DNA of 64,000 nt from Amycolatopsis viridis (GCF_011758765.1 NZ_JAANOU010000001.1:2542001-2606000); one strand, 5' to 3'; positions 50,624 through 59,490 are shown, numbered from the stretch's first letter. Numbers and translations are program-made. The notes: generated by a model not told the origin, from the letters alone.

Positions 50624-50676
50624 GGAAAACGACTGGAAAACGTGGGAACTGCCGGGAGATCTCACTTCCCAGTTCC
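50624..50676. promoter_or_regulatory. Candidate Lrp operator region
   Basis: Two direct repeats GGAAAACG (50624-50631 and 50635-50642) are 11 bp apart, one helical turn. Next, GGAACTG (50645-50651) and CAGTTCC (50670-50676) form an inverted repeat. The set fills the gap between the two divergent promoters, as expected for an autoregulating Lrp-type protein. Confidence 0.5.
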
Positions 50677-50689
50677 TTGATCGCCGGGA

Positions 50690-50695
50690 TAACCT
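50690..50695 (+). promoter_or_regulatory. -10 box of a near-leaderless promoter (LLM gene)
   Basis: TAACCT ends 5 nt before ATG 50701. Confidence 0.45.
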
Positions 50696-50700
50696 CAACC

Positions 50701-51519
50701 ATGCAACTTGGCGTCAACGTACCGAACTTCGGGCCGGGAACCGATCCCGGCGTGCTGCGCGAGTGGGCGCGGATCGTGGAGGGGCTCGGCTTCGACCTCC
50801 TCATGGTGTCGGATCACGTGGTCGTCACCCCGGACGTGGCCGTGCGGTACCCGGAGCCGTTCTACGAGCCGTTCACCACGCTGTCCTGGCTGGCCGGCAC
50901 CACCACCACGGTTCGGCTGGGTACCACCGTGCTCGTGCTGCCCTACCGGCATCCGCTGCTGGTGGCGCGCATGGCCACCAACCTCAACCAGCTCAGCGGC
51001 GGCCGGCTCGTGCTCGGGGTGGGCGTCGGCGGGGCACGTCAGGAGTTCGAGGCGCTCGGCGTGCCGTTCGCCGCGCGCGGCAGGCTGACCGACGAGTACC
51101 TCGGCACCCTGCGGAAGACCTTGCAGGAGGAGGCCGACGGCCGGACCAGCCCGATACCCATCTGGGTCGGCGGCAACAGCGAGGCGGCGATCCGACGCGC
51201 CATCAGGTTCGACGCCGCCTGGCACCCGCTGCGGGCCACCCTTCCCGAGCTGCGCTCGGCCGTGACGAACCACTCGCTGCCGGCGTTCGCGCCCCGCATC
51301 GTCCTGCGGCTGACCACCACACCGGTCGACGACCCCGATCGGCCGGCCGGCTCCGGCACCATCGAGCAGATCCTCGACGATCTGAACCAGCTCCGTCTGC
51401 TCGGCTCCGGCACCGTCCTGCTCGACCCCTACCACGGGGATCCGGAGGAGACTCGCCGTCCGAGCGCAGTCTGGCAGGCACTCACCGCCGTGGCCACACA
51501 CTGGAGGACAACATCGTGA
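50701..51519 (+). CDS. F420-dependent LLM-class oxidoreductase
   Basis: 272 aa luciferase-like TIM-barrel protein. MQLGVNVPNFGPGTDPGVLR, MVSDHVVV, RLGTTVLVLPYRHPLLVARM and GRLVLGVGVGG are typical of actinobacterial F420-dependent LLM enzymes. Substrate unknown. ATG 50701. TGA overlaps the deaminase GTG, so the two are translated together. Confidence 0.88.
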   Translation: MQLGVNVPNFGPGTDPGVLREWARIVEGLGFDLLMVSDHVVVTPDVAVRYPEPFYEPFTTLSWLAGTTTTVRLGTTVLVLPYRHPLLVARMATNLNQLSGGRLVLGVGVGGARQEFEALGVPFAARGRLTDEYLGTLRKTLQEEADGRTSPIPIWVGGNSEAAIRRAIRFDAAWHPLRATLPELRSAVTNHSLPAFAPRIVLRLTTTPVDDPDRPAGSGTIEQILDDLNQLRLLGSGTVLLDPYHGDPEETRRPSAVWQALTAVATHWRTTS

Positions 51520-51950
51520 TCACTGCAGCCGACGAGGATTTCCTGCGGCGCGCCATCGACATCGCGGCCCATGCCATCACCCTCGGCGACGCGCCGTACG
51601 GCTCCCTGCTGGTCGGCCCGGACGGGGCGATTCTCGCCGAAGCCCACAACACGGTGCGGCGCGACAACGACATCAGCGCCCACCCGGAACTGAAACTCGC
51701 CCGCTGGGCGGCCCGCGAACTCGACCATGACACGGCCGTACGCACCACCATGTACACCAGCTGCCAGCCATGCTCCATGTGCTCGGGCGGCACCGTCCGC
51801 TCCGGACTCGGCCGGGTCGTCTACGCGCTTTCCACCGAGCAACTCATCGAACTCAACCCGGACTCAGGCGCCTGGCCGGCGGTAGCGCAGGACGGCCCGG
51901 CTCTGTTCGACGTGGCACGCGCCCCCATCGACGACTACTACCGGCGTTGA
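51516..51950 (+). CDS. Zinc-dependent nucleoside/base deaminase
   Basis: 144 aa, cytidine deaminase superfamily. Zinc ligands H56, C86 and C89, with catalytic E58 (HPE and PCSMC motifs). The type is closest to guanine or similar base deaminases. GTG 51516 overlaps the LLM stop by 4 nt. Pairing with an LLM oxidoreductase hints at a purine or pyrimidine breakdown step, but this is inference. Confidence 0.88.
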   Translation: MITAADEDFLRRAIDIAAHAITLGDAPYGSLLVGPDGAILAEAHNTVRRDNDISAHPELKLARWAARELDHDTAVRTTMYTSCQPCSMCSGGTVRSGLGRVVYALSTEQLIELNPDSGAWPAVAQDGPALFDVARAPIDDYYRR

Positions 51951-52163
51951 CCGGGAGTGCCGGCCAACACCCCGCACCACAACAACCCGAGCGCGTTCAT
52001 CCGTAGTAGCTGGGCACGTTCACGTGTACGCGTGCACGACAGGGCCCACCGGCTCCGCTGGTCCCACCGGCGACGCCGCCGCCAGGCCGTCGCCCCAGCG
52101 TGATCACGATCGACCGCGGGAATCTCCCGTGCGGGCGAGCACCGGGGCGGGGATGATCGAGGG
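51951..52163. other. Intergenic region with a Z-DNA-prone tract
   Basis: 213 bp without a gene. It includes CGGCCAACACCCC at about 51961-51973, close to the core of the 10.4-kb repeat array, and an 18-bp strictly alternating pyrimidine-purine tract at 52021-52038 within GCACG...CGTGC arms that could form a hairpin. Confidence 0.45.
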
Positions 52164-52703
52164 ATGCAGATCCCTGCGGAGAGCCTGTCGGACGGGGTGA
52201 TCGTGCTGCGCCGGTGGTGGGCCGGCGACGCCGAAGCGCTGCATCGCCTGGTCGACGAGTCGCTGGACCACCTCGCACCCTGGATGCCGTGGGCGGTCGG
52301 CAGCTACACCGAGCGCGACGCGCGGGAGTTCCTGATGCTGACGCGGGAGAGCTGGCTGGCGGCCGAGACGTTCGACTACGCGATCGTCGCCCCGGACGGG
52401 GCGATCGCCGGCAGCTGCGGGCTGATGGCCCGCATCGGCCGCGGTGGCCTGGAGATCGGTTACTGGCTGGGCAAGCCCTACACCGGTCGCGGCTGGGCCA
52501 CCCGCGCGGCGCGCCTGCTCACCACCGAAGCCTTCCGCGTGGGCGCCAACCGGGTCGAGATCGTGCACGACGTCGCCAACCACCGCAGCGCGGCGGTTCC
52601 GGCCCGGCTGGGCTTCACACGGCTCGGGGAACGCCCCACGCAGCTGCCCGGCGGCACCGCCGCGACCGGGCGCGTCCTCGTGTGGCGGCAGACCGCGTCC
52701 TGA
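52164..52703 (+). CDS. GNAT-family N-acetyltransferase (RimJ/RimL type)
   Basis: 179 aa. Acetyl-CoA binding region EIGYWLGKPYTGRGWATRAA and later ANRVEIVHDVANHRSAAVPARLGF. Resembles ribosomal-protein acetyltransferases; the target is unknown. ATG 52164 with GAGGG just upstream. Confidence 0.88.
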   Translation: MQIPAESLSDGVIVLRRWWAGDAEALHRLVDESLDHLAPWMPWAVGSYTERDAREFLMLTRESWLAAETFDYAIVAPDGAIAGSCGLMARIGRGGLEIGYWLGKPYTGRGWATRAARLLTTEAFRVGANRVEIVHDVANHRSAAVPARLGFTRLGERPTQLPGGTAATGRVLVWRQTAS

Positions 52704-52734
52704 CCACGCAGGGTTTTGCCGGCGGTACCCGGGA

Positions 52735-53664
52735 TCAGACCGGAGGTGCCCCGCCGGAGCCGGAGGGGCTGCGGGCCGGGCGCGCCTCCTCCGGAGTCAC
52801 GTCCCCGATGCCGTGCAGCACGTGGGCGAGGATTTCCGCGCCGCGCACGACGCGCGGGCCGGGCCGGTTGAAGTAGGCCGGGCCGTCGAGGACCCACACC
52901 CGTCCGCTGCGCACGGCCGGCAGGTCCGCCCAGCCCGGGCGGGTGGTGAGCAGGTCGAGTTCGGTCTCGGTGCGGTCCGGCGGCAGGCCGCACGGCAGCA
53001 GGAGCAGGACGTCGGGCCGGGCCGCGACGACCGCGGACCAGTCGACGGCGTGCGTGTGCTCCCCGGGCACCGCGAGCAGGGGTTCCCCGCCCGCGGCGAG
53101 GATCTGCTCGGGCACCCAGTGCCCCGCCGGCCACACCGGATCGAGCCATTCGATCGCGGCGACCCGCGGCCGGTTCCGGTGCCCGGTCTTCGCCCGGACG
53201 GCGTCGAGCCGGGCCTCGAGGTCCCGGTGCCGCTCGTGGGCCACCTCCGGCACGCCGAGGACCTCACCCACCTGGCGGAGGCAGTCGAGCACCTCGGGCA
53301 GCGTGCGGGGCTCCAGGCTCAGCACCCGCGGCCCGGCGTCGAGCAGGCGGACCGCGTCCGACACGCGCCGGTAGGAAACCGCGCAGACCTCGCAGAGATC
53401 CTGGGTGAGCACGACGTCCGGGGCCAGCTCGGCGAGTTTGGCGGAGTCGAGCGCGTAGAGCGCGGAGCCGGAATGCGCGCCGCCGACCGCGGCGGTGATC
53501 TCCCGGCTGCTCATGGCCGCGTGCAGGCCGCTGCCGGTCACCACGGGCACGGCGCCGACGCCCGGCGGCCAGTCGCACTCGTGGGTTCGCCCGACCAGGT
53601 GGCCGGCCAGGCCCAGCTCGGCCACGATGTCCGTGGCGGCGGGCAGCAGCGACACGATCCGCAT
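52735..53664 (-). CDS. BtuF-like corrinoid/metal receptor without signal peptide
   Basis: 309 aa, helical-backbone metal receptor fold. [19 protein letters not shown], then THECDWP and [12 protein letters not shown]. Annotated relatives are called cobalamin-binding proteins. There is no signal peptide or lipobox, so it would be cytosolic and not a classical ABC receptor. ATG 53664 is 6 nt after a -10 box. Confidence 0.82.
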   Translation of the reverse strand: MRIVSLLPAATDIVAELGLAGHLVGRTHECDWPPGVGAVPVVTGSGLHAAMSSREITAAVGGAHSGSALYALDSAKLAELAPDVVLTQDLCEVCAVSYRRVSDAVRLLDAGPRVLSLEPRTLPEVLDCLRQVGEVLGVPEVAHERHRDLEARLDAVRAKTGHRNRPRVAAIEWLDPVWPAGHWVPEQILAAGGEPLLAVPGEHTHAVDWSAVVAARPDVLLLLPCGLPPDRTETELDLLTTRPGWADLPAVRSGRVWVLDGPAYFNRPGPRVVRGAEILAHVLHGIGDVTPEEARPARSPSGSGGAPPV

Positions 53665-53670
53665 GTCCCG

Positions 53671-53676
53671 AGCCTA
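53671..53676 (-). promoter_or_regulatory. -10 box of a leaderless promoter (BtuF-like gene)
   Basis: On the minus strand TAGGCT ends 6 nt before ATG 53664. Confidence 0.55.
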
Positions 53677-53691
53677 GAACGGCGGAGCGTC

Positions 53692-54186
53692 TCAGTCCTG
53701 GCCCTGGCGTTCGCGGATCAGGTCCTCGACCGCCTTCGGGACCGTCGTCTCGAAGTCCAGCATCTTCGCCCAGTGCGGCTCGACCGTGATGACCACCATC
53801 CGTTGGTAGAGCGCTCGCACGCCCTGCTCCCACGCCTCGAACTCCCCGGCCGGGACCATCTTGCGCGACGCCTCGACGTAGCCCTCCGGCACGCCGTCGA
53901 CCTCCGTCAGGCGAGCCGTGCCGCGGATCAGCAGCACCCGCGGAGGCCACCGGCCCTGCGTGTCGATGGTGATGGCCACGCGCGGATTGCGGCGCAGCGC
54001 CGGGACCTTCGCCGAGTTCGGTACCGTCCCCATCAGCAGGTTGCCGCCCTCGCACCAGAACCCGATCGGGATGACGCGCGGTCCGCCGTCGAGCCCCTCG
54101 TAGGCCAGCCGCGCCGGGATCGACGATCCCAGCAGCTCCTGCGAGACCGGCTCGGCCAGCACCCCGGCCACGTCGTCGCGGTTCAT
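53692..54186 (-). CDS. Pyridoxamine 5'-phosphate oxidase-fold protein
   Basis: 164 aa split-barrel flavin/F420-binding protein. PRVIPIGFWCEGGNLLMGT, NPRVAITIDTQ and PRVLLIRGTARL match the PPOX class. The cofactor (FMN or F420) and substrate are unknown. ATG 54186 has GGAGGAG upstream. Same strand as the BtuF-like gene, 27 bp upstream. Confidence 0.85.
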   Translation of the reverse strand: MNRDDVAGVLAEPVSQELLGSSIPARLAYEGLDGGPRVIPIGFWCEGGNLLMGTVPNSAKVPALRRNPRVAITIDTQGRWPPRVLLIRGTARLTEVDGVPEGYVEASRKMVPAGEFEAWEQGVRALYQRMVVITVEPHWAKMLDFETTVPKAVEDLIRERQGQD

Positions 54187-54306
54187 GTCCGTCTCCTCCC
54201 GTGGTGAGCGCCCGTCGTGGCGCAGTCTCCCCGGGGACGGGGCCCGCCGCACGGTTTCGACGTCTCCGGCATCCGCAATTCCACCGGGCGGGGGGAGGGT
54301 GGCCGC

Positions 54307-54312
54307 TAGCCT
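54307..54312 (+). promoter_or_regulatory. -10 box of a leaderless promoter (dinB-like gene)
   Basis: TAGCCT ends 7 nt before the GTG at 54320. Confidence 0.5.
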
Positions 54313-54319
54313 GGACCGC

Positions 54320-55354
54320 GTGTGCCCGGACACCTGGGTCCTCCACGTGGACCTGGACCAGTTCATCGCGGCGGTCGAGGTCGCCCGGCACCCCGAGCTG
54401 CGCGGCAAGCCGGTGGTGGTGGGCGGGTCCGGCAACCCGGCGGAGCGGGGCGTGGTGGCCACCGCCTCCTACGAGGCCCGCGAGTTCGGCATCCAGTCGG
54501 GCATGCCGTTGCGGCTCGCGGCCAGGCGGTGCCCGGACGCGGTGTTCCTGCCCGTCGACAAAGAGGCCTACGAGGAGGTCTCCGAGCGGGTGATGGCCAC
54601 GTTGCGGTCGTTCCCGGTGGTGGTCGAGGTGATCGGCTGGGACGAGGCGTTCCTCGGTGCGCGTACCGGCGATCCGGAGGCGCTCGCGGCGGAGGTCCGG
54701 ACGCGGGTGGCGGAGACGACCGGCATGTCGTGTTCCATCGGGATCGGCGACAACAAGGTGCGCGCCAAGATCGCCACCGGGTTCGCCAAACCGGCCGGCA
54801 TCTACCGCCTGACGCGTGCCAACTGGGTCGAGGTGATGGCCGACCGGCCGACCGACGCGTTGTGGGGGATCGGCCGGAAGACGGCCAGGAAGCTCGAGGC
54901 CGCCGGGCTGACCACGGTCCGGCGGCTCGGCCTGGCCGATCCGGACGAGCTGGCCGCGCGGTTCGGCCCCACGATGGGGCCGTGGTACCGGCTGCTCGCC
55001 CAGGGTGCGGGCGACACCGAGGTCACCGCGACCCCGTACGTGGCGCGCTCGCGCAGCCGCGAGATCACCTTCCAGACCGACCTGACCGCCCGCGCGGAGA
55101 TCGACGCGCAGGTGTCGGCGCTGGCGGCCCGGGTCGCCGCAGATGTGGTGTCGGAGGGCCGCCCTGCGGTACGGATCGGGGTGAAGGTGCGGTTCAAGCC
55201 GTTCCTCACCTACACCCGCAGCCTGACACTGCCCGCCCCGACGAGCGACGGTGCGGACATCGAACGCGCGGCGCTGTCGTTGCTGGACCGCTTCGAGTGG
55301 ACGCGGCCGGTGCGGTTGCTGGGAGTGCGGGCGGAGTTCGACCGGGTGGAGTGA
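54320..55354 (+). CDS. dinB: DNA polymerase IV (Y family)
   Basis: 344 aa. Catalytic acids D11 (HVDLD) and D108-E109 (GWDEAF). The steric-gate region reads DQFIAAVE, differing from the usual DAFFAAVE; the second acid motif GWDEAFLG differs from SIDEAYLD, placing it in an actinobacterial subgroup. Thumb helix-hairpin-helix LWGIGRKTARKLEAAG and little-finger domain follow. No obvious beta-clamp motif at the C-terminus (ends RAEFDRVE). GTG 54320. Confidence 0.9.
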   Translation: MCPDTWVLHVDLDQFIAAVEVARHPELRGKPVVVGGSGNPAERGVVATASYEAREFGIQSGMPLRLAARRCPDAVFLPVDKEAYEEVSERVMATLRSFPVVVEVIGWDEAFLGARTGDPEALAAEVRTRVAETTGMSCSIGIGDNKVRAKIATGFAKPAGIYRLTRANWVEVMADRPTDALWGIGRKTARKLEAAGLTTVRRLGLADPDELAARFGPTMGPWYRLLAQGAGDTEVTATPYVARSRSREITFQTDLTARAEIDAQVSALAARVAADVVSEGRPAVRIGVKVRFKPFLTYTRSLTLPAPTSDGADIERAALSLLDRFEWTRPVRLLGVRAEFDRVE

Positions 55355-55359
55355 CGCGC

Positions 55360-55890
55360 TCAGGTGTGCGTGCGCCGGTAGTGGCGGCGGGCGCGGTCGC
55401 GGTTGCCGCAGTCGCCGGAGCTGCACCATCGGCGTGATCCGTTGCGGCTGCGGTCGAGGAAGAGCCAGCCGCACGCCTCGTCGGCGCACTCCCGCAGCCG
55501 GGTGAGGTCTTCGAACTGCAGGAGCCGCCAGACCTCCAGCGCGAGCGCCGCGGGCAGGTCACTGGTGCCGTGCACCGCGATCCGCCAGTCCAGCGGTGCC
55601 ACCGACGCGATCGCCGCCCGGCCGAGTGCGCCGACGATCAGCCGGCGCACCGGCTCGGGATCCCCGGGCGCCGCCCCGGTGGCCAGTGGCCGCAGCACCC
55701 GGTAGGCCGCTTCCCGGAGTGCGCGGACCTCCGCCACGCCACCGTCCACGGCGACGGGGGTGAAGCCGGCGCCCTCGGCCCAGCGCTGCAGCGCGTCGTC
55801 GTCCGGGAGCCGCTCCTCGGTGCGCGCCGGGTCGAGCCGCCACGCCACGGTGTTGAGCAGTTCCAGCGCCCGATGTCCACCCACGGCCAT
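55360..55890 (-). CDS. CGNR zinc-finger protein
   Basis: 176 aa. The C-terminal zinc finger reads CGWLFLDRSRNGSRRWCS then DCGNRDRARRHYRR, the CGNR signature. The N-terminal stress/ABATE-like domain contains ELLNTVAWRL. Likely a DNA-binding regulator. ATG 55890 is 6 nt after a TACGGT -10 box. Convergent with dinB (5 bp apart) and divergent from the EamA gene. Confidence 0.88.
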   Translation of the reverse strand: MAVGGHRALELLNTVAWRLDPARTEERLPDDDALQRWAEGAGFTPVAVDGGVAEVRALREAAYRVLRPLATGAAPGDPEPVRRLIVGALGRAAIASVAPLDWRIAVHGTSDLPAALALEVWRLLQFEDLTRLRECADEACGWLFLDRSRNGSRRWCSSGDCGNRDRARRHYRRTHT

Positions 55891-55896
55891 CTAACA

Positions 55897-55902
55897 ACCG
55901 TA
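55897..55902 (-). promoter_or_regulatory. -10 box of a leaderless promoter (CGNR gene)
   Basis: On the minus strand TACGGT ends 6 nt before ATG 55890. Confidence 0.55.
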
Positions 55903-55941
55903 AAGGTGTTTGGTCGTTATGTCGACGGGTAGCCACCCGGT

Positions 55942-56790
55942 GTGCGACCTGCCTGGGGAGTCGCGACGGGGGCGCTGGGCGTCTCCGCCTCGGCCGTGCT
56001 GATCGACCTGTCCGGGACGGCGCCCGGCACCGCGTCGTTCTTCCGGTGCCTGTTCGCCCTGCCGCCGCTGGCGCTGCTCGCCGGCGCCGAGCGGGCGCGG
56101 GCCGGGCCGCTGGACCGCACGGCGGTCGTGCGCGCCGTGCTGGCCGGTGTGCTGTTCGCCGGGGACAGTCTGCTGTGGACACAGGCGATCGGGGAGGTCG
56201 GCGCCGGACTGTCCACGGTGCTGGTCAACCTGCAGGTGGTGATCGTGCCCGTGATCGCCTGGCTGGTGGACCGCGAGCCGGTGTCCCGCCGCTACTTCGC
56301 GGCCGTCACCCTGGTGCTGCCCGGGGTGGTGCTCGCGGCGGGTGTGCTCGGCGGTGCGACCGGGACCGCGCCGGTGGCCGGTGCGGTGCACGCGTCCCTG
56401 GCGGCGCTGTGCTACTCGGGGTTCTTGTTCCTGCTGCGGCGTGGCGGGCAGGACGGCCGGACGCGGCAGCCCTACCTCGTGGTGACCGCCGCGGCCATGA
56501 TCGCGTCCCTGGTCGCGGGTGCCCTCGGCTACGGGCTGGACCTCGCGCCGGGCTGGGCCGCGGCCGGGTGGCTGCTGGTGGTGGCGGTGTGCGGGCAGGT
56601 CGTCGGGTGGCTGCTGGTGGCGGAGGGCAGCCCGCGGCTGCCCAGCCACGCCGGCGCCGTGCTGCTCCTGCTCACGCCGGTGGGCGCGGTCGTGCTGGGC
56701 GCGCTGGTGCTGGGGGAGCGGCCGTCACCGGTGCAGCTGCTCGGCTGCGGCCTGGTTCTCGCCGGGGCGGTCGTCACCGCACGGCGATGA
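55942..56790 (+). CDS. EamA/DMT-family transporter
   Basis: 282 aa with ten membrane segments in two five-helix EamA repeats; the closing VVLGALVLGERPSPVQLLG stretch is typical. Substrate unknown. GTG 55942, divergent from the CGNR regulator, which may control it. Confidence 0.88.
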   Translation: MRPAWGVATGALGVSASAVLIDLSGTAPGTASFFRCLFALPPLALLAGAERARAGPLDRTAVVRAVLAGVLFAGDSLLWTQAIGEVGAGLSTVLVNLQVVIVPVIAWLVDREPVSRRYFAAVTLVLPGVVLAAGVLGGATGTAPVAGAVHASLAALCYSGFLFLLRRGGQDGRTRQPYLVVTAAAMIASLVAGALGYGLDLAPGWAAAGWLLVVAVCGQVVGWLLVAEGSPRLPSHAGAVLLLLTPVGAVVLGALVLGERPSPVQLLGCGLVLAGAVVTARR

Positions 56791-56827
56791 CTTCACACCA
56801 CCAGGGCTGACCTCACACCACCAGGAG
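56788..56827. repeat. 20-bp tandem duplication at the 3' end of two convergent genes
   Basis: TGACTTCACACCACCAGGGC and TGACCTCACACCACCAGGAG lie head to tail (56788-56807, 56808-56827). The first starts with the EamA stop codon; the second contains the last codons and stop of the quinone reductase gene. Confidence 0.7.
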
Positions 56828-57754
56828 CGTCTTGCCCGTGGCCGTCCGGTTCTCCAGCGCCCGGTGCGCGTCGGCGGCGCGGGACAGCGGGAAGGTCTGC
56901 CCGACCACCGGGCGCACCGCGCCGCGGGCGGCCATCCGCAGCACGCGTTCGGCTCGGGCGCGGCGGCCCGCGGCGTACTCGCCCAGCTGCTCCAGCCCGT
57001 AGGCGGTCACGCCGCGGCGCGCGACCTCGGCGGCGGGGACCGGCGCGCCACCGGCGAAGCCGTAGTTCGAGTACCGGCCGCCGGGCACCACCAGTCCCGC
57101 GGCGGCCCGGCCCAGCTCGCCGCCGACGCCGTCGAACGCCACGTCCACCGGCCCGGCCTGGTCGGTCCAGCCGGGCTCGCTGTAGTCGATCACCACGTCC
57201 GCGCCCAGCCCACGCACCTTCTCCAGCTTCTCCGCGCCCCGCGCCGCGCCGATCACCCGTGCCCCCGCCCCGTGCGCCAGCTGCACGAGCAGGATGCCCA
57301 GCCCACCCCCAGCGGGCTGGACGAGCACCGTCTCACCGCGGTGGACCTGCACCCGCTCGAACACCGCCAGCGCCGTGGTGCCGTCGTGCAGCAGCGCCAT
57401 CGCCTCGCGCAGCCCGGCCCCGGGCGGGATGCGGATCAGCTGGTCCGGTGCCGCCAGCACCTGCTCGGCGTAGCCGCCGTCCACATCGGCCAGCACCCAC
57501 TGCCCGCACCACGACGGATCCACCCCCGCGCCGATCTCGGTGACCTGCCCGGCTGCGCCCGCGCCGGGCACGTAGGGCGGCGACACCGGGAACCGGTCCC
57601 CGCCCTCGCCCCGGCGGATCACCGTATCGAGCGACAGTACGCCCGCCACCTTCACCTCGACCACGACCTGCCCCGGCCCCGGATGCGGATCGCGCACGGT
57701 CTTGACCCGCAGCACCTCGGGACCGCCGAACCGGTCGACCACGATCACTCGCAT
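56813..57754 (-). CDS. Zinc-free alcohol dehydrogenase/quinone reductase
   Basis: 313 aa MDR protein. N-terminal catalytic fold with GVLSLDTVIRRGEGG, nucleotide-binding VQPAGGGLGILLVQLAHG near residue 143, C-terminal ENRTATGKTLLVV. Likely NADPH-dependent quinone or enal reduction. ATG 57754; a TTG at 57769 is also in frame. Divergent from the UspA-like gene. Confidence 0.9.
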   Translation of the reverse strand: MRVIVVDRFGGPEVLRVKTVRDPHPGPGQVVVEVKVAGVLSLDTVIRRGEGGDRFPVSPPYVPGAGAAGQVTEIGAGVDPSWCGQWVLADVDGGYAEQVLAAPDQLIRIPPGAGLREAMALLHDGTTALAVFERVQVHRGETVLVQPAGGGLGILLVQLAHGAGARVIGAARGAEKLEKVRGLGADVVIDYSEPGWTDQAGPVDVAFDGVGGELGRAAAGLVVPGGRYSNYGFAGGAPVPAAEVARRGVTAYGLEQLGEYAAGRRARAERVLRMAARGAVRPVVGQTFPLSRAADAHRALENRTATGKTLLVV

Positions 57755-57798
57755 GGGGACAGGCTGCAACTTCGACCGCGCTGGAGGTCAAGGCTCGG

Positions 57799-57804
57799 TA
57801 GCGT
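57799..57804 (+). promoter_or_regulatory. -10 box of a leaderless promoter (usp-like gene)
   Basis: TAGCGT ends 6 nt before ATG 57811. Confidence 0.55.
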
Positions 57805-57810
57805 GGCGGC

Positions 57811-58647
57811 ATGGCGGACGAAATCGTGGTCGGCGTGGACGGCTCGGCGGCGGCGCTGGACGCGGTGCGGTGGGCGGCGGAGGCTGTCCGGCGGAAGGTG
57901 GCGTTGCGCCTGGTCCACGCCACCGACATCACCAGCGGCCTGGACGGCGGGCTGCCGATGCCGCAGAGCTTCTTCGACGAGCTGGATCGCGCCGGTCAGG
58001 AGTTCCTCGCCGACGCGGTGCGGCTGACGGGGGAGGTCCCGGTGTCCACCGAAACGCCGTTCGCGCCGGCGGTCGCGCTGCTGCTCGAGCGGTCGCGCAC
58101 CGCGCGGATGCTCGCGCTCGGCTCGTCCGGGCGGAGCGGGCTCACCGGGATGCTCGCCGGGTCCACGGCCGTGTCGGTGGCCGCGCACGCGTCCTGCCCG
58201 GTCGCGGTGGTCCGCGGGCGGCCGGCCACCGGCGGCCCGGTGGTCGTGGGTGTGGACGGCAGCCCGACCAGCGAGGAGGCGCTGTCGGTCGCCTTCGACG
58301 AGGCCGCCTGGCGCGCGGTGCCGCTGATCGCGGTGCACGCCTGGAGCGACGCCAAGGTAGCGCTGCCCGCACCGGATCCCGGCTGGGCGGAGGTGGAGCG
58401 CGACCAGTTACGGCTGCTGGCCGAGCGGCTGGCCGGCCGGCGCGAGCGCTACCCGGACGTGCGCGTCGAGCGGGTCGTGGTGCGGGACCGGCCGCGGGAC
58501 GAGCTGCTGGCCCGCAGCCGGGACGCGCAGCTGGTGGTCGTGGGCAGCCGCGGCCGCGGTGGCTTCCGCGGCCTGCTGCTGGGATCCACCAGCCAGGCGC
58601 TCATCCACCAGGCCGAGTGCCCGGTGCTGGTGGTGCGTCCCCGGTAG
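57811..58647 (+). CDS. Tandem universal stress protein (UspA family)
   Basis: 278 aa with two Usp domains. Each has an ATP-binding glycine loop: GSSGRSGLTGMLAGSTA near 110 and GSRGRGGFRGLLLGSTS near 250. VGVDGSAAALDA and VGVDGSPTSEEA start the two domains. Such proteins act in dormancy and stress. ATG 57811, leaderless promoter. Confidence 0.93.
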   Translation: MADEIVVGVDGSAAALDAVRWAAEAVRRKVALRLVHATDITSGLDGGLPMPQSFFDELDRAGQEFLADAVRLTGEVPVSTETPFAPAVALLLERSRTARMLALGSSGRSGLTGMLAGSTAVSVAAHASCPVAVVRGRPATGGPVVVGVDGSPTSEEALSVAFDEAAWRAVPLIAVHAWSDAKVALPAPDPGWAEVERDQLRLLAERLAGRRERYPDVRVERVVVRDRPRDELLARSRDAQLVVVGSRGRGGFRGLLLGSTSQALIHQAECPVLVVRPR

Positions 58648-58719
58648 GGCCAGCCCCACCACGCACCGGGTGGACGGCACCGCTGACAGCGGACCCGCCC
58701 GCACGATGGGATTGTCGTC

Positions 58720-59487
58720 ATGACAACGCCTGTGGAAACCGTGGCCGCCCCCGTGCGGGCTTCGGGCACGCCAGCCGTCGAACTGCACGGCGTCACCCGG
58801 ACCTACCGCGCCGGACAGCACGAGGTCCGGGCGCTGGACGGGGTGACCGCAACGTTCCCCGCCGGGTCCTGGACGGCGGTGATGGGCCCGTCCGGTTCCG
58901 GTAAGTCCACCCTCCTGCACTGCGCCGCCGGCCTGGAACGCGTCACCGGCGGGCAGGTCGTGGTCGCCGGCCAGGACATCACGACCGCCACCGATGCCGA
59001 CCTGACCGCCTTGCGGCGCCGCGAGATCGGGTTCGTGTTCCAGAGCTTCAACCTCATCGGCTCGCTCACCGCCGAGCAGAACGTCGCCCTCCCGATGCGC
59101 CTGGCGGGCCGTCGGCCGTCGGCGAAGGACGTCACCGCGGTGCTCGCCGCGGTCGGGCTGGCCGATCGCCGCAAGCACCGCCCCCGCGAGCTCTCCGGCG
59201 GCCAGCAGCAACGCGTCGCGATCGCCCGTGCCATGGTCACCCGGCCGCGCGTGCTGTTCGCCGACGAGCCCACCGGGGCCCTCGACTCCGCCGCCGCCCG
59301 CCGCGTGCTCGCGCTGCTGCGCGAGCTGGTCGGCGCGGACCGCAGCATCGTGATGGTGACGCACGACCCGGCCGCCGCGGCCCGCGCCGACTCGGTGATG
59401 TTCCTGCGGGACGGCCGCGTCGTCGACCACGCCGTGGCCCCGGACGCCCGCGAGGTCGCCGCCCGCCTCGCCGCCCTGGAGGCGTGA
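58720..59487 (+). CDS. LolD/MacB-type ABC ATPase
   Basis: 255 aa. Walker [10 protein letters not shown], signature [13 protein letters not shown], Walker [13 protein letters not shown]; the TGALD form is typical of MacB/FtsE-like ATPases. Pairs with the FtsX-like permease that starts 3 bp after its stop. Probable role: antimicrobial-peptide resistance or lipoprotein handling. Confidence 0.93.
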   Translation: MTTPVETVAAPVRASGTPAVELHGVTRTYRAGQHEVRALDGVTATFPAGSWTAVMGPSGSGKSTLLHCAAGLERVTGGQVVVAGQDITTATDADLTALRRREIGFVFQSFNLIGSLTAEQNVALPMRLAGRRPSAKDVTAVLAAVGLADRRKHRPRELSGGQQQRVAIARAMVTRPRVLFADEPTGALDSAAARRVLALLRELVGADRSIVMVTHDPAAAARADSVMFLRDGRVVDHAVAPDAREVAARLAALEA

Positions 59488-59490
59488 GCG

